Assembly: GCA_025201375.1 (NCBI GenBank)
Contig: JAIWZP010000024.1
Coordinates: 372,001 to 436,000, forward strand
DNA: 64,000 nucleotides
From: Gongronella butleri
Taxonomy: Eukaryota > Mucoromycota > Mucoromycetes > Mucorales > Cunninghamellaceae
Direction: 5' to 3'
Of this stretch, positions 20,780-33,210 are shown piece by piece (position 1 is the stretch's first letter; each line of letters begins with the position of its first letter). Position numbers and translations under genes: made by a program. The notes under the pieces were generated by a model, which was not told the DNA's origin, searched no databases, and saw nothing but the letters and a program-made list of their open reading frames with translations.

Positions 20780-22254
20780 TGAAAGGACTGCGAGGCTGAA
20801 CGCGTCATTTTTTTTTTTTTTTTGCTCTTTTTATTTTCTTATAGCAAGCAGGCACGGAAATGGTGCTGACGAACCCGATTGGGTTGGAGCACATTCGTGA
20901 CCTGTTGTTTGGGCCAGTCAACCAAAAGCAAAAGCAATTGTATGGGCTCAGCGTGATCACGCGCGCACACTTTTTGAACATTTTATGCACGTTGTCGAGC
21001 CTCCAATTCACGCGACCGGCGTCACCAGGGGTGTGTGAATTGTACGTGCATGGCTACGATGTGCTGCGGCATCTATTGCTGGATTGTCCAGCAACAACAG
21101 TCGATCCCACGGCGCCAAGCACAACGACCATCAACATTGCCACGCTGGCCGCTGGTCACGGCATCGATGCGCCTGCCAACGCGTCTCGCGACGCCGATGG
21201 AGACAATGAGCTGCCATTCCGCATGACGCTAAAGGCTGACCCCAAGGACACCATGCGATTCATCCTGCACGACGACCCGCTCGCTGCTGAGGACCAGCCA
21301 CCCACGCCGCGCTACACCGCATGGATGCGCGAGCTCCAATACACTGTGGAAAAGGAGATTGAGCCCATCACCTTCCTTGCACAGGTCCTCGACTATAAGT
21401 TTGAGAGCGCCTTCCGCCAATTGCGCATCAAACCGCCAAATCAGCAAGACCACGAGGCCGCAGAATATAATGACGTCAATGCCGCGCCGCACCATAATGA
21501 CAACAGCGCAGAAAAGCAGACTGCCAACACCGTCATGGTCGACGATGGCGTCGTGGAATACCTGGTAAGCCTCGACTCTCTTTTTTTTCCATGTTTTTGC
21601 TCACTTTTTATGATAGATTGCCCACTTGCGTCTGATGAACACGGTGATTGCCACGCCACCCATCTTTTACAAGGGTCCCTACGAAGACCTTGAGCGCGAA
21701 AAGGTGCGCACCGAGATCATGATGTCTGGCTTCGATAAAATTTCAAAGGTAAAATGTAACAAAAATAGCGAATGGTCGTGTTGCTCACATTTTTTTTTCT
21801 ACAGGCCTTGCGCCATTGTCCCCATCCGACGCTGTACGCGCTTTATTATCGATACCTGTCGCCATTGCTGCAACCCCTTGCGGATTTGCAAGCGGCAATG
21901 CAGCACGCGATGCAACTATCCATGGACCAGGAGGCTCTGATGGCGATGCACGCAAACAATGGCGGCGTGCCTTGGCCGCAGCATCACTCGGGGATTGACG
22001 AGTACGGCCATGGCTATGGCGACGACGGCGACGACGACGTCGATGACGATGAAAGTGAGTATATAGATGAGGATGACGACGACGAGGACTGGGTCGATGA
22101 AGAAGAAGACACCGTCGACCCCTTGGCCTACACCGATTACATGGACGAGGACATGGAGTACCTGACCGATGAAGAAGCTGAAGATCAAGTCAGCACCTAC
22201 TCGAATTTTGACCGCGAGCATCGCTGGAAGATGTATGCCTCCACGGCACGCTAG
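19346..22254 (+). CDS. Formin-type GBD/FH3 domain protein lacking FH1/FH2
   Basis: Six exons (19346-19924, 20016-20569, 20634-20700, 20845-21564, 21617-21748, 21805-22254) give 833 residues. The N-terminus is low-complexity with a polyQ run (codons 11-22) and many Ser/Thr. From about residue 190 (EYGIPEEVAKTF...) the sequence resembles the Rho-GTPase-binding/FH3 armadillo region of diaphanous formins: SPEDFIELLRG, ELRVCLRSVKASWTTTFVQLGG, ILSDLFRQM, ILQHLSKCFKAIMTHE, EMVLTNPIGLEHIRDLLF, GYDVLRHLL, and later VVEYLIAHLRLMNTVIATPP. The C-terminus is strongly acidic (about 100 residues of Asp/Glu), not a proline-rich FH1 or actin-nucleating FH2. It may be a Rho effector or regulator that does not itself nucleate actin. 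Family assignment rests on these motifs only. Confidence 0.82.
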
Positions 22255-25200
22255 GCACATATTTTTTTTGTTTTCATGGCGTCGCCAATTGGCCACGTTG
22301 GCTGCTCTATCCCCCCGCACCTCTATATTTCGTCTATCTATCTTTTGCGTCTCTTTTTACATATAACGTATTCCAAATCTTAGAGTAAATATACGCATCT
22401 TTTTTTTTTTTTCATTAAGATTGCCATTTTTCATATCAAAAACGTGCTTTTAATGGCACAGCATGTGCTCCAGCAGCTGCATTAAACACATGCACGATTT
22501 TTTTACGCACATCAGCTCAAGCACTGATGCAACAAATCGCGAAAGTACCAATTTAAGATTTTTTTTTTTTTTTTTTTTTTTGCGTATTGTAGTGGCGCCA
22601 TCTGAGTCAAATGGGGACCAGCTGGTCCTCGTCGGCATTAAGGGCACCTCACGTAATAACGATCCCTCAATCTCTGTTCTTGGGGCGTGGTATGCAAAAT
22701 ATCTAATATAAAGCAAGCTCTAAAATAGTAAATCTAGTAGCAAGTTGCAAACAAGGCGACGTGGAACCCTGAAACGTGCACCATCGGGAAAAGTGCATCA
22801 AGAAACCCGGGTAAGGCGCAACTCACCGCTGTCACGATCACTCTTGGGCACGCCACGTGCATATCCAAAATAAGCCTCGGCAGGCACCAAAATCGAAATT
22901 GAAAAAGCGGATTTCCAGAACTTGGCCAAACTTCCCCACAAGAAAAAGGACCTGGGGAAACCACGAAAAAGGCCAAAAAAGAGCGGGTTCAACCTGCTGG
23001 TTGACGAACAATGAGCAATTTTAGATTAAATTTCAATCGCGAATTGCACGAAAAGAATGCGTCAATATAGCTGTCCCAAAACGTTCATTAGCAACAGAAG
23101 GTCCAAGATCCAAAAAGAAAACGACGCGTGTAACTCCACGTCTGACGCGGTTTTTCACGCGTCGAAAGTTTCTTTTGATTTTGAAACCGTGTCAAAAATG
23201 CCAAAAAATCAATTTTTTTATTGATCACCAATGTCCACGTACGCAACTATCCATGCTCTTTCTGGTGGTGAATGTTTCATCGAGATTCAGATAATTTTCG
23301 TCGAGATGACCTTGTATCGAAAATTTGAAGCAAATCGCATTTAACGTGGAAACTAGCCAATAGACCTCTGATTTTTAGCTCATTTTCGTCCGTTATTAAG
23401 GTCTGTTTATCATGTGGTTGAATGGCACAGCCATCAGAGGATCTAAATTTGCCATTTTCAATATCCTCGACTGCACCCCTTGGAAAATTCACCATTTTTG
23501 AACATGCCAATTGCATGTCATCTAGTGACTGCAGCACCTGGAGGGTGAGCTCACTTCAACGAGTAGACCTTGAATTGTTGACTCAACATGTGTAGTATCT
23601 CTTTTAGGCTATTATTTTATTGCAACAATCAAAAAATGTTGAAAGTGTGTTTATCGCATACATCTCGGCAAACCACCTAATCGATCTTCCTTTTGTTGCA
23701 CACAACGTCAATTAAGCAACAAAAGTGCACATAAGCTGCAGCAAGTATAGCTCCAATGCGCCTGGAAAGCATCGAACTATGCGTAAAAATGCCAATACAC
23801 AGAAATTCGCGTCTTTTGTTGTAATGAATTTGCGTCAAGTCAATTTTGGAACTGTTGTGTGTCATGGGATACGCATTAAATACGCACCGCCACGAGTTGG
23901 AGATCTTATGGATAAGATCAATGAGAGAAGTCCGTCAAGGACGATTTTATGAAATGTATTATGCAGAATTTTTGTCCGTTCGTGAGTCGTTGAGTATGAC
24001 CACGCACAATGAAAACGGTGGATGATGGACGCGCGAGGCCGGCTCTCGCAATTTCAGGTCATTCTGCTGGCACAATGTCCCATCGGTTTTGCACGAGCGG
24101 CCACAGAGTCACTTTTTTCTTGTTTCTTTTCATTTTGAGGTCAACTGGCTAGGTCCAAAGAGCCAACATCCATGCGCGCGGCGCGTCCGCGTCGCGTGAC
24201 ACACGGCGCGGAGGGCGATCTCCCTCCCCGGCTGATTTGTTCGTGAATTTTGACAACTGTTTTGATCTTCGCACCCCGGCACGCCACTGACTGGTCCACT
24301 CGGGGCATGTACACGTTGTACAAGGTGCGTCCTGGAGGAGGCGTGACATCATCAGCAGAGTGAGAATTGCCAAAACGGAAACAGGTTCCGGAACAGTCGA
24401 TTCTTTCTTTTTTTCTAACCGACGACGGACATTTGATCATCACTATGACGTTTTGCAAGCAATCTTGGCCACGCGTGGCAGGGAAAATTGGCAGGACGCC
24501 AAGTAGAATCATTGAAACCAGCATAGTCTCGAAAGAAAAAGAAGAAAAAGACACACATTTAGAACGTTTTTGCGGCGATTGCCCTCTTTTGCATGATTTC
24601 CCGAGGCTGCCGGCACAATTTTTTGTTTGCAAGGTGACACGAAGATGGGGCATGAACGTGCACACGTGTGCGGTTGTCGGGAAGGAAATGCAAGTGAAGC
24701 TGGAATGCATCTGCCGCAGTGCACACCAATTTGTTTGACGGCAAGTCCTTCAACGTTGCATCCTTGACGACGCAAGGACTTGCAGAAATTGAACGAGGGT
24801 TGCATGGTACCTGATTGGGGGGAGGGTCTGGTCCTGGACAAATTGTGTCACCCATCTCATTCCATCAAGACCTGGTGCTTGGTCGTACCATCCCAAAAGG
24901 CTAAAAATGGCCGCAGCCGGCCGAAACGAAGGCGACGGAGCTTGACAAAAGGCGACAAAAACATTGATACAAATCAAGACGCGGCCAAGGTAAAAAAAGA
25001 AAAAAAGAAAAGAAAAGAGCAACGAAAAAAACAAACGCCTTGTCGATGAGCAAGAGCATTATTAATTGCTGCAAAAGTACACGGGCACAGCAATTGGGCA
25101 AAGCATTATCGTCGGCAGTGAGAAAAAGAAAGAGTCAGTTGACTTGCATCACCAAGCCGCCTTTTGGTACACCAGTCTTTCTACATAAATTCGAAAAAAT

Positions 25201-25293
25201 TACTCTAAAACAACACACCCACGCTCCATGTGATTGGTCTGGCAAACAACAACATCGTTGCGACTCCATTCACGCATTGGATGCACGACACAC

Positions 25294-25325
<32 letters not shown>

Positions 25326-25563
25326 AGCCCAGGGCCTGCCTCCTTTCTTTTGTCTTTCTTTCTTCTCTTTTCTTGCTCCCTGCAGCTTGCTTTGTCCTTT
25401 TTTTTCTTTCCATTTTTTCCCCTTTTGCACGGCTCTTCTTTGCAATCCATTGCACACGCGCCATTGCTTTCTTCGTACCTATCCGGTTTCGATTTTTTTC
25501 TAGTTCAACCCCCTTTTTTTCCTAATTCAACCTCCACGCTCTTGCGACGCGACTGATTTTCGA
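22255..25563. other. 3.3-kb gene-free interval with repeat R1 copy B
   Basis: No supported gene. R1 copy B covers about 22885-23575. A 189-codon minus-strand ORF (24141-24710) and overlapping plus-strand ORFs show no motif. The right end is the CT-rich leader of the Gly/Tyr-rich gene. Confidence 0.55.
22885..23575. repeat. Dispersed repeat R1, copy B
   Basis: Same landmark order as copy A: TTTCCAGAACTTGG, GGGGAAACCACG, CTGACGCGGTTTTTCACGCG, TTGATCACCAATGTCCACG, CATGTGGTTGAATGGC, ATCCTCGACTGCACCCCTTG. Confidence 0.78.
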
Positions 25564-26009
25564 ATGTCCTTTTATCCTAATAGTAAGTGGCGTAAACAAT
25601 GGGGGGGGAAAGGAGGCGCAAGGCAGTGCTGACGATTTTTTCCATTGTTTTCTCATTTTTTCCAGTGTATGGCGGCGGCTACGGCTATCCAATGGGCATG
25701 TACGGCGGATATGGCGGTGGCTATCGCACGCCTTACATGCATCGAGGCGGGATGTACCCATCCATGTATTATGGCGGCGGGTATGGTGGCTATGGCGGCG
25801 GATATTATGGCATGCCCTATGGTGGTGGCTATTATGGCGGCTATTATCATCGTCCTGGCTTTTTCAGGAACATGTACAACCGATTACGACACGGCAGCTC
25901 TTACGGCGGCTATTATCCAGGCACACCCTATGGCGGTGGCTACTATTCGCCCTATGATGTGGACTACAGCACCACAAAAACCATTTGGAAGCGCAATCTC
26001 GGCTATTGA
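25564..26009 (+). CDS. Small Gly/Tyr-rich low-complexity protein
   Basis: Exons 25564-25582 and 25666-26009 give a 120-residue protein starting MSFYPNMYGGGYGYPMGMYG. The first exon holds only six codons plus one base, and the intron (GTAAGT ... TTTTTCCAG) restores a frame that is almost entirely YGG, GGY and YYGG units with scattered Met, Arg and Pro. The only less repetitive parts are GFFRNMYNRLRHG in the centre and the tail DVDYSTTKTIWKRNLGY. Such Gly/Tyr-rich sequences occur in RNA-binding tails, phase-separating proteins and cell-wall or extracellular proteins; there is no signal peptide, so I make no functional claim. Confidence 0.7.
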
Positions 26010-26381
26010 TCGCCGTCCCCGGATTGTTGCCTGCTTTTTGTTTCTTTATTTACTCACGCCATGGATTCTCAGTTGTTTTTTTCTCACTCGCTCGCCGTCA
26101 ATTTTTGCTGCCTTGCTTGTATTTTGCTCTACATTGTACATATGCCATTTTAATCAAAAAAAAATATCGCGTTGTTTTGCCTCCAATGCTGAACCTTTTT
26201 ATTGATCCATTGGGGTATACGTCTTGTTGGCTGCATAAAAGTGAAAAAATGGGGGGTATCGAAGCAAAATCAACAAAAAAAAAAAAAAAAAGCGTATGAC
26301 AAGGCCAAATTGGGCGCCGTGTTTTTTTTCCTTGTCGTTTTGGCGCGAGAAAATGGTGGCGCCGACTGAATTGACCCTGAA
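26010..26381. other. Short interval between convergent genes
   Basis: Holds the 3' ends of the Gly/Tyr-rich gene and the FHA gene. A-runs near 26275-26291; no gene. Confidence 0.6.
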
Positions 26382-28403
26382 TCAAAGCATCAACAGGTAC
26401 ACCAAGGCGGAAATGATGGCCATCAAGATGCCAAGCAGCAATTGTATGGAGCGCACCTGCAAAAATAAGAAGAAAAAGAAAAAAAAAAAAGGAGAATTGG
26501 AACCATGAGGAATTGAGGGAGAGACGACAAAGGGGATGGATGTGACGTGGGTTGTCGCGTTGGCCAGCAACAAGTTCTTTTTTTTTTTTTTTTTTTTTAC
26601 CTGCAGGGCGTCCACAAAGCCCGAAAAAAAGCCAGCATCCTTGGGCATGGTGGGTGACGCGGTGGTGGTGGTGGTGGTGGACGTGCCAACGTTGGTGCCG
26701 TGATCAAAGAAGCGCAATTGGCGTTCGAGGGCCAGGCAGCGTTTTTCGAGGGCCAGGGAGTGCTCGCGTTCTTGGGTGATGTCCTTTGTCCACTTTAATT
26801 CCTTTTCGTCAATCTGCAGACGCAGCTGCTCCAGCTCGTGCTGGAGGCCATTGACAACCTCCGGGGGTGGGGTGCTCGTTGTCATGCTGTTGCTCTTTTG
26901 GAGCGCGTCTTCCAGGGATTTGATTTGCTGCCGCGCCGCCAAGATGGCCTGGTTCTGTAAACGGGTTTTCTCATCATACATCTTTTGCTTTTGGTTCGCC
27001 TCCTGCAGTTGCTGTCGGAGCGCCTGATTCAGCGGGTTCTGGCAATAGAGAAGAAAAAAAAAAGGAGCAACAGGTGAGCACTTTTGTTGGATTTAACCCC
27101 ACAATGGTACGTTTTACCGATTTTTTGACGCGATCACCAGCGGCACCTTTGTTCAACTCGTTGACCTTGGTGGCCATGTTTTTCATCTCCTTTTCCAGCA
27201 GCTGAGATCGCTCCAATTCGGCCTATTGAGTGCAACGTATAAGAACCAATCGCAAATCAGCGTGTTTGCAAAGAGATCCCGGCGCGCAGCACCATAAAAA
27301 TATGTCCAATTCCTACCTCTAGCTTGGCAACTAGGAGATCCAAGGTCTTTGAACGCTTCGTCTTTGTGGCGGGAGGCGATGACGCCGGGTATTTGTTGTT
27401 GTGGCTGGAATTGTTGCCGTTGCTGGTGGCGGTGATCGTGCCACTGCCGCTATTGCTGCTCGTATATGAGATCCCGCCCATGGATGACATGGAGCTGCGT
27501 CTTGACAAGTAGGGCTGCGTGGCAAAAAAAAAAAAAAAAAGGTCAATTCGGCTCGTTTGACAACCATTTCTTCGAAAGACGTTTTACATCGACTTGAAAT
27601 TGGCTGAAATCGGCATTGACGTTGAATTGTTGCAAGATGGAGCGATCAAGCTGCTCCAGAGAAAGATTAAAGATGGAGATGTGGCAGGCCACCTTTTGAT
27701 AAAGCACTGAGAACAAAAAAAAAAAAAAAAGTGAGCATCTGCAATCTGTGTTTCCAATTTGCCCCCCCGTCCCCCTTCTTCTCCCTCTTTGGCGGCGTCT
27801 CCCTCATGCGATTCCCCTTTTGCCCCATTGCAGCTCTTACATGTATTGTTGTCCTCGCTAAAGATGTCAATGCCAAATTCAATGTAATCGCCTGTTTTCA
27901 GCGCAACAGGCTCGCTTTCTTCGGTCTCTTTGGATAGTCGGTGGCCATTCAAGAACGTGCCGTTGCTCGATTTCGTGTCCTTGATCCAGACGCCATTTTC
28001 GTCGCACCAAAGCATCGCATGTGTCCGCGACAACACTTTGGAGTCAAAATAGCCATTGAGCGGTTTGGGCGCGGTCTTGGCGCCCGATTGTCTCCCAATC
28101 TTGCACTGCGCACCCTGTCGAATTTCCAGCGTCTTGGTCGGGAATTGATTGCTTTGTGGTTGTAATATCACCGTGTAGCATGCCACGCGCGCGTCGTTTG
28201 CCGTTGCCGACGTCGGACTGCCCAGCCCGTGCGCCTTGCTCGAAGGATCTACTCGACAGACAACAAAAAAACACACAGTCAGGAATAAAACGAGATGAGC
28301 AAGTGTAAAACGGGACGATAAAGCTTGTCGCAGCCGAAAATTGACGCTTACTTTTGACTTTTCCGCCGAATCGGTTGGTTTCTTCCACTAGTGTCTGCGA
28401 CAT
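26382..28403 (-). CDS. FHA domain, coiled-coil, tail-anchored protein (SLMAP/Far10/HAM-4-like)
   Basis: Seven exons on the minus strand (28403-28352, 28251-27841, 27706-27588, 27514-27317, 27222-27118, 27038-26601, 26456-26382) give 465 residues. The FHA phosphothreonine-binding domain lies at about residues 30-145: [53 protein letters not shown]. It is followed by [17 protein letters not shown], typical of SLMAP/Vps64-type proteins. Coiled coils follow ([52 protein letters not shown]). The last exon encodes a single membrane segment ([21 protein letters not shown]) at the extreme C-terminus. Family members are STRIPAK subunits at ER/nuclear-envelope membranes in signalling, cell fusion and cell-cycle control. 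Best called an orthologue of the Far9/Far10 group. Confidence 0.9.
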
Positions 28404-28903
28404 GGTTTCCGTCATAACGCAAAAAAGGGAAAAGAGAGGGACAAGAGGTGAAAAAAAAAAGCAAAAAACAGAAAGACGGTGCAAAAAAAGAGGGTCAGAA
28501 TTGGTAAAAGAGAAAAAGAGTGAGAAAATAAAAAAGGCACATGGTCTCAATTTAGCTGCCCCTTGTGGTCCCGCCCCCTCCACGAGTCATCCGCGCATCA
28601 CAGGCAGCCATGACCTCTCGTTGGGTGCCTGAAAAAAAAATTCATACAAAACGGCTATATGAAAAAAAAGAGGGCTTGGGTTGCGTCACACAAAACAAAA
28701 GACGGCCGCATCTGTGTGTACACTTTGCGTGTGTGTGAGTGAAGAGACCCGCCGCACCACGCGACACGGACTTTTTTTCTCCTTGATTGTGTCGCGTAGA
28801 AAATCCAAAAAAAAAATCAAACTACTCGGATATCCCCAATTTTTTATTCATATTGTACAGGTGGGCATTCATGCAAAAAAAGTCATCATTGGACGACTCC
28901 ATC
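28404..28903. other. Interval between FHA gene and dehydrogenase gene
   Basis: Promoter of the minus-strand FHA gene and 3' flank of the dehydrogenase gene. A-rich; no gene seen. Confidence 0.6.
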
Positions 28904-30497
28904 CTACTCGTTCAGGATTTGGATCTTGATGGCGTTGTCCGTGCCGTCACGGGCATGCTCAAACGCCTTGACGGCCTCGTCAAAGGTGTAAGTGTGGGTG
29001 ATCAAGGGCTTGACATCAATGGCGCCCGAAGCGAGCATTTGAATGGCCTTGGGGTACGTCTAAAGTGAGGGAAAAATGTGTCAATGGACGTGTGCTCCCA
29101 AGCAAAATGACCGCCAATGGCGGGGGGGGGGGGAAAAAGCGATTTCTTACGTTCTTGTAGCGGAAGACACCCTTAATGTCAACCTCGCGCGAGTAAAGCT
29201 CAGACACAGGCAACGTCTGGACTTGAGCGCCCATGCCGACAAGCATGACGGTACCACCGTTCTTGGTAAGCTGGTGAAAAAAAAAAAAAAAAAGAGAAAA
29301 ATAGCGTAAATTTCGCCCGTTCGGTCAAAAAGACGTGTCGTTTTCTGAGATTGCTTACGTAGACGGCGGTCTGCACGCAGGTCTCGACACCAGTGCAGTC
29401 AAAGACGGCGTCAAAGGCAGCCTCAGACTCGAGAATCTTGGCAGAGATGCGGCGCGAGTACTCAATGTTGGGCTCGCCTTGCTCAGGGCGCTCCAAGATG
29501 TATTGGGCATCGGTGTAGTAAGTCTTGGCAAAGTCCAAGCGCTCCTTCTTCACGTCTATCATGCGATAAAAAAAAAAAAGAGAAATGTGAGTCAATGGTT
29601 CATAATTCGCACCGGGACACGATTTGGCGAAAATGACAATGTAAAACGCCGATGCGCGCGCGTGCCATTGGACCACAACGCGTTGTGCAAGGGTCCCATT
29701 GGTAATGGGTACAATGGCTGGCATGCGCACGCACGGTTCCAAAAGAATGGATGGTCCCAAAGCACGATTTTTCCTTTTTTTTTTTTTGTCAAATTCTTAC
29801 CAGCAATGACGACGCGCGAGGCACCAGCGGCCTTGGCAGAGGCGGCGGTCAACAAGCCGACGGGACCAGCACCAAAGATGAACACGCTCTGGCCCAAGGT
29901 CACATTGGCACGAGTGCAAGCATGGAGACCCACGGACAAGGGCTCAATGAGGGCACCCTCACCCAAAGACACGTTCTCGGGCAACCTAAAAATGGGGAAT
30001 TAAGGTTAGAATTCACTCTTTTTTTTTTTTCCCTCGCACGCCTTTTCGCGAAAATATAAAAAAAGTTCCTTTGTCCTTACTTGAACGAGAAATCGGCAGC
30101 ATGGCGATAGTAATCGGCGAGCGTGCCGTCAACAGGAGGGGTGGCGGCACTGGCGATGGGCACAAAAAAAGGAGAATTGGGTCAATTGAGCTCATTGACA
30201 CGTCCCTGACGGGTGCAAAAAGCGCCTTACAAGACCATATCGGGGCAAAGGTTGTAGTTGCCGCGCTTGCATTGGTCGCACAAGCGGCAGCAGACACCAG
30301 GTTCCATGGCGACGCGATCGCCGACCTTGAGATGCGTCACGCCGGGGCCAACAGCGGCAATCACACCAGCGGATTCGTGGCCAATGATCATGGGCCCATC
30401 AAGGATGAAGGTGCCAATGCCACCGTGCAACCAGTAGTGCACATCACTGCCACAGATGCCAGTCGCCTTGACATTCACAAGAACCTCTGTTGGGGGG

Positions 30498-30531
<34 letters not shown>

Positions 30532-30755
30532 GTCAATCACCCGCGCCACACAAAGGCAAAAAAAAAAAAAAGGCTTACCACCAGCACCAATCTCGGGAAC
30601 AGGTCGGTCTTCCTGCGAGGCAAAAAAAAAAAAAAGGGGAGGTGTGGTCAGCACGGCTTTCGGCTTGAAAGAGCAGGGGGGCCACCAGGTGTATTTACAA
30701 AGGCAATATCCAAAGGCTTGCGGAGGACAACAGCGCGGTTAGTCTTAGCAGTCAT
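28904..30755 (-). CDS. Zinc-dependent polyol dehydrogenase (sorbitol/xylitol/L-iditol dehydrogenase)
   Basis: Eight exons (30755-30699, 30612-30579, 30486-30231, 30149-30081, 29985-29801, 29555-29359, 29270-29151, 29059-28904) give 357 residues, the normal length for the medium-chain sorbitol dehydrogenases. The catalytic zinc site includes Cys in KATGICGSDVHYW and the GHESAG motif; the four structural-zinc cysteines are in EPGVCCRLCDQCKRGNYNLC. The Rossmann NAD motif is FIFGAGPVGLL. The enzyme interconverts polyols and ketoses, for example sorbitol to fructose or xylitol to xylulose, in the cytosol; which polyol is used cannot be read from sequence. A TATA box lies about 100 bp upstream. All introns carry long A- or T-runs. 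The next gene upstream (endopolyphosphatase) is divergent, 1.6 kb away. Confidence 0.93.
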
Positions 30756-32400
30756 AGTGTGTCTGTGGGTGTTTTGAGATGAACAAGAAGAGTGTGCAAG
30801 TGCAGGAACGAAAAAAAAAAAAAAAAAAGAGAGAGAGAGACGGAGGCGTGTGTATTTATACACAATTTTTTCCCGTTTCACCTTTGGTTTCCCCACACTG
30901 CGCGCCATTGGCCTGACGGGCAAGCCGCGGACAGGACAGGGATTCCGCCAACCAACCAACGTCCGTGATTGCCTACTTTGAGCGAGGAAATTCTCCATTT
31001 GGAAAAGCATTTAAACCGCAAAGTGCCTTTTTCGGCGCTTCGGGTTTGATTTGATGCGATGGCCATTGAGACACAGAACCCAATTGCCGTTCACTTTTTT
31101 CCTTTTGCCACTTTGCAATTGTCCTTTTTGCCCTCGCGCTCATATGGGATAGAGGAGAACAAAAATGCCAATTCCTCCGAAGGTATTATCCGTTTGGTGA
31201 ATACGTGCGCCAATCATCATCCATGCATGAACCGTGATCCTGATCCACACAGCTGGTGAGACCTATGTGCCCCACGATCTTTTTTTTTTTTTTTTGATAG
31301 ATGCGTGGCTCACTTGAAAATCCGGCCCCTTTTGATGCTCGCGCCGAATAAGCTTTCTTTTTCCATGTTTTCCCTCCTTGAAACACAGCTTATGGAATGC
31401 AGGGACGGCCAATTCCTTGCCACGCTACGTCAAGGTTTGTCCAAAAAAAAAAAAAAAAAAAAACGCGACACATACCCACCAAAACACGAAAAAGAAGCAA
31501 AAAAGGGCCACTTTGTACTTTTTCGAACGCGTTTCAGGCACCAGGGCGCTTCCAGCATCTCGTGGACAAATGGTTGACACCCAACGTTGAAAAAAGAATT
31601 AGCTCAACGGCCAAAATAATCGGGGCAAGACGGATAAATAGCGTAAAAAGGGGTGAAAAGAGTGCAAAGAGGACTGCCGTCCGGGCGCCGCTCGGCACGG
31701 TCGGATCCTGATGTGCCCTTTTTTATTTTTATTCGTTGGCTTCCCTCGGCACAGACGCCTCGTGCAGAGAGATGGCTTGGAATGGGCACCAGAAAAAAAA
31801 AAAGAAGAAAAAAATAGGAGACAGGTTACACGGGCGCATCGCAACTTGATTTTCGATGGAACCAAGCAAATTGGCTCGGCTGCGCAGCGTGGAGAAGGCG
31901 CTTGGCCCTTGGTTATTGCATATTCTAGCGCTTCTTTTTTTGGATGCACATAACAGGCGATGGGGTCACGCCTTGCCATGAAATTTTTAGGGTTGGATCA
32001 TCAGGCAATGTCATTCACTTTTGCAACACAACGCACAAATTTCTCATCGCCCCTGAATGAGATGTCAAAAAACTAGCTGATCCTCGTCCAATTGCATCCT
32101 TGATACCCTGCGCATGCGTCCTTGATTTGCAATTTATCTCATCCATCTTACCAATGTGCCCTTGCCTTGGCTTTTGACCGCTTTTGGCACACACACATGG
32201 ACCATCTGCCTCGACGAAAAAGGAGAAGAAATGATATCAGAGAGCATTGGGCTCTCCCAAGGGCACGCCACAAACGTTTATAAACCTGTCGTATTGCTCT
32301 CGTCTTTTTCGTTCTTCTTTCACTTGCTGTGCAATCTCATTCGTATTTCCTCTTCTACTCCTCCTTTTCATATACCCCACACACGTTCAATTCGTCAAAG
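30756..32400. other. Intergenic region between divergent genes
   Basis: Promoters of the dehydrogenase (minus) and endopolyphosphatase (plus). ORFs such as the minus-strand 126-codon one at 31599-31979 have no recognisable feature. Confidence 0.6.
30853..30860 (-). promoter_or_regulatory. TATA box for the polyol dehydrogenase gene
   Basis: TATAAATA on the minus strand, about 100 bp before the ATG. A (GA)n and A-run lie between it and the start codon. Confidence 0.5.
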
Positions 32401-33173
32401 ATGATGATGGCACGCTCTTCCATCCACGGATGGCTCTTTTACCCCGCCATGGTCCTTGCTGTCGTTGCTTTTTGGTTCTGGTTGACATGGCCGCTCGAAT
32501 CATCCTCCATTCAGAGTATCGCCGTCATGTCGCTCCAGTGGTACAAGCAGCGACACATCACCACCGAGAAGCGCTATGGCTATTTCTTGCACATCACTGA
32601 CATGCATGTAAGGATCGCGTCCCTTGCCTTTGCTTTTTGCATCCATTCCTAAACCCCGCGACCTCATGACCCCCATCTTGCCCTGCACTCCGACACCTTT
32701 TGCATGATGCGTGCGCCTTTTTGCCATGACCTCATACAAGTTTTCTTACTTTGTTTTTCTATTTTTTTATGGCAATTTGTGTTCTCAGATCGATGAATCG
32801 TACCTTCCGGGCGCCACCGTGGACTCTGACTGTCACCGTTTTCCATCTGCATCCGACATGCTGCGCCAGCAACGGGTCATGGACGCCAATGGCTCAACAT
32901 CGATGACCATGGCGCGTGCAGGCACGCTCGGCACACCAGGAGCACATTGCGATAGCCCAATTGAGCTCGCGCGACAAACACTCGACTGGATTCAGCGTGA
33001 ATGGCGAGACAAGCTCGATTTCGTCATCTGGACAGGCGACAATGCAAGGTAAAAATACGAAAAAAAAAACAAAAAATGGCCAATGGTGAGGGTGGTGTGA
33101 GCTCGTGCCCCTGAGGCTTTTATTTTTCTCGGCGTGTGGGTTACACGCCAATGCGGTCGAGGGATCATGGGAT

Positions 33174-33210
<37 letters not shown>

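Noticed and set aside
24141..24710. 189-codon minus-strand ORF
   Set aside because: No recognisable domain, no homologous copy in the window, overlaps a 123-codon ORF on the other strand; kept as non-coding.
31599..31979. 126-codon minus-strand ORF in the PPN1/dehydrogenase interval
   Set aside because: No motif; Arg/Ser/Phe-rich composition resembles random sequence.
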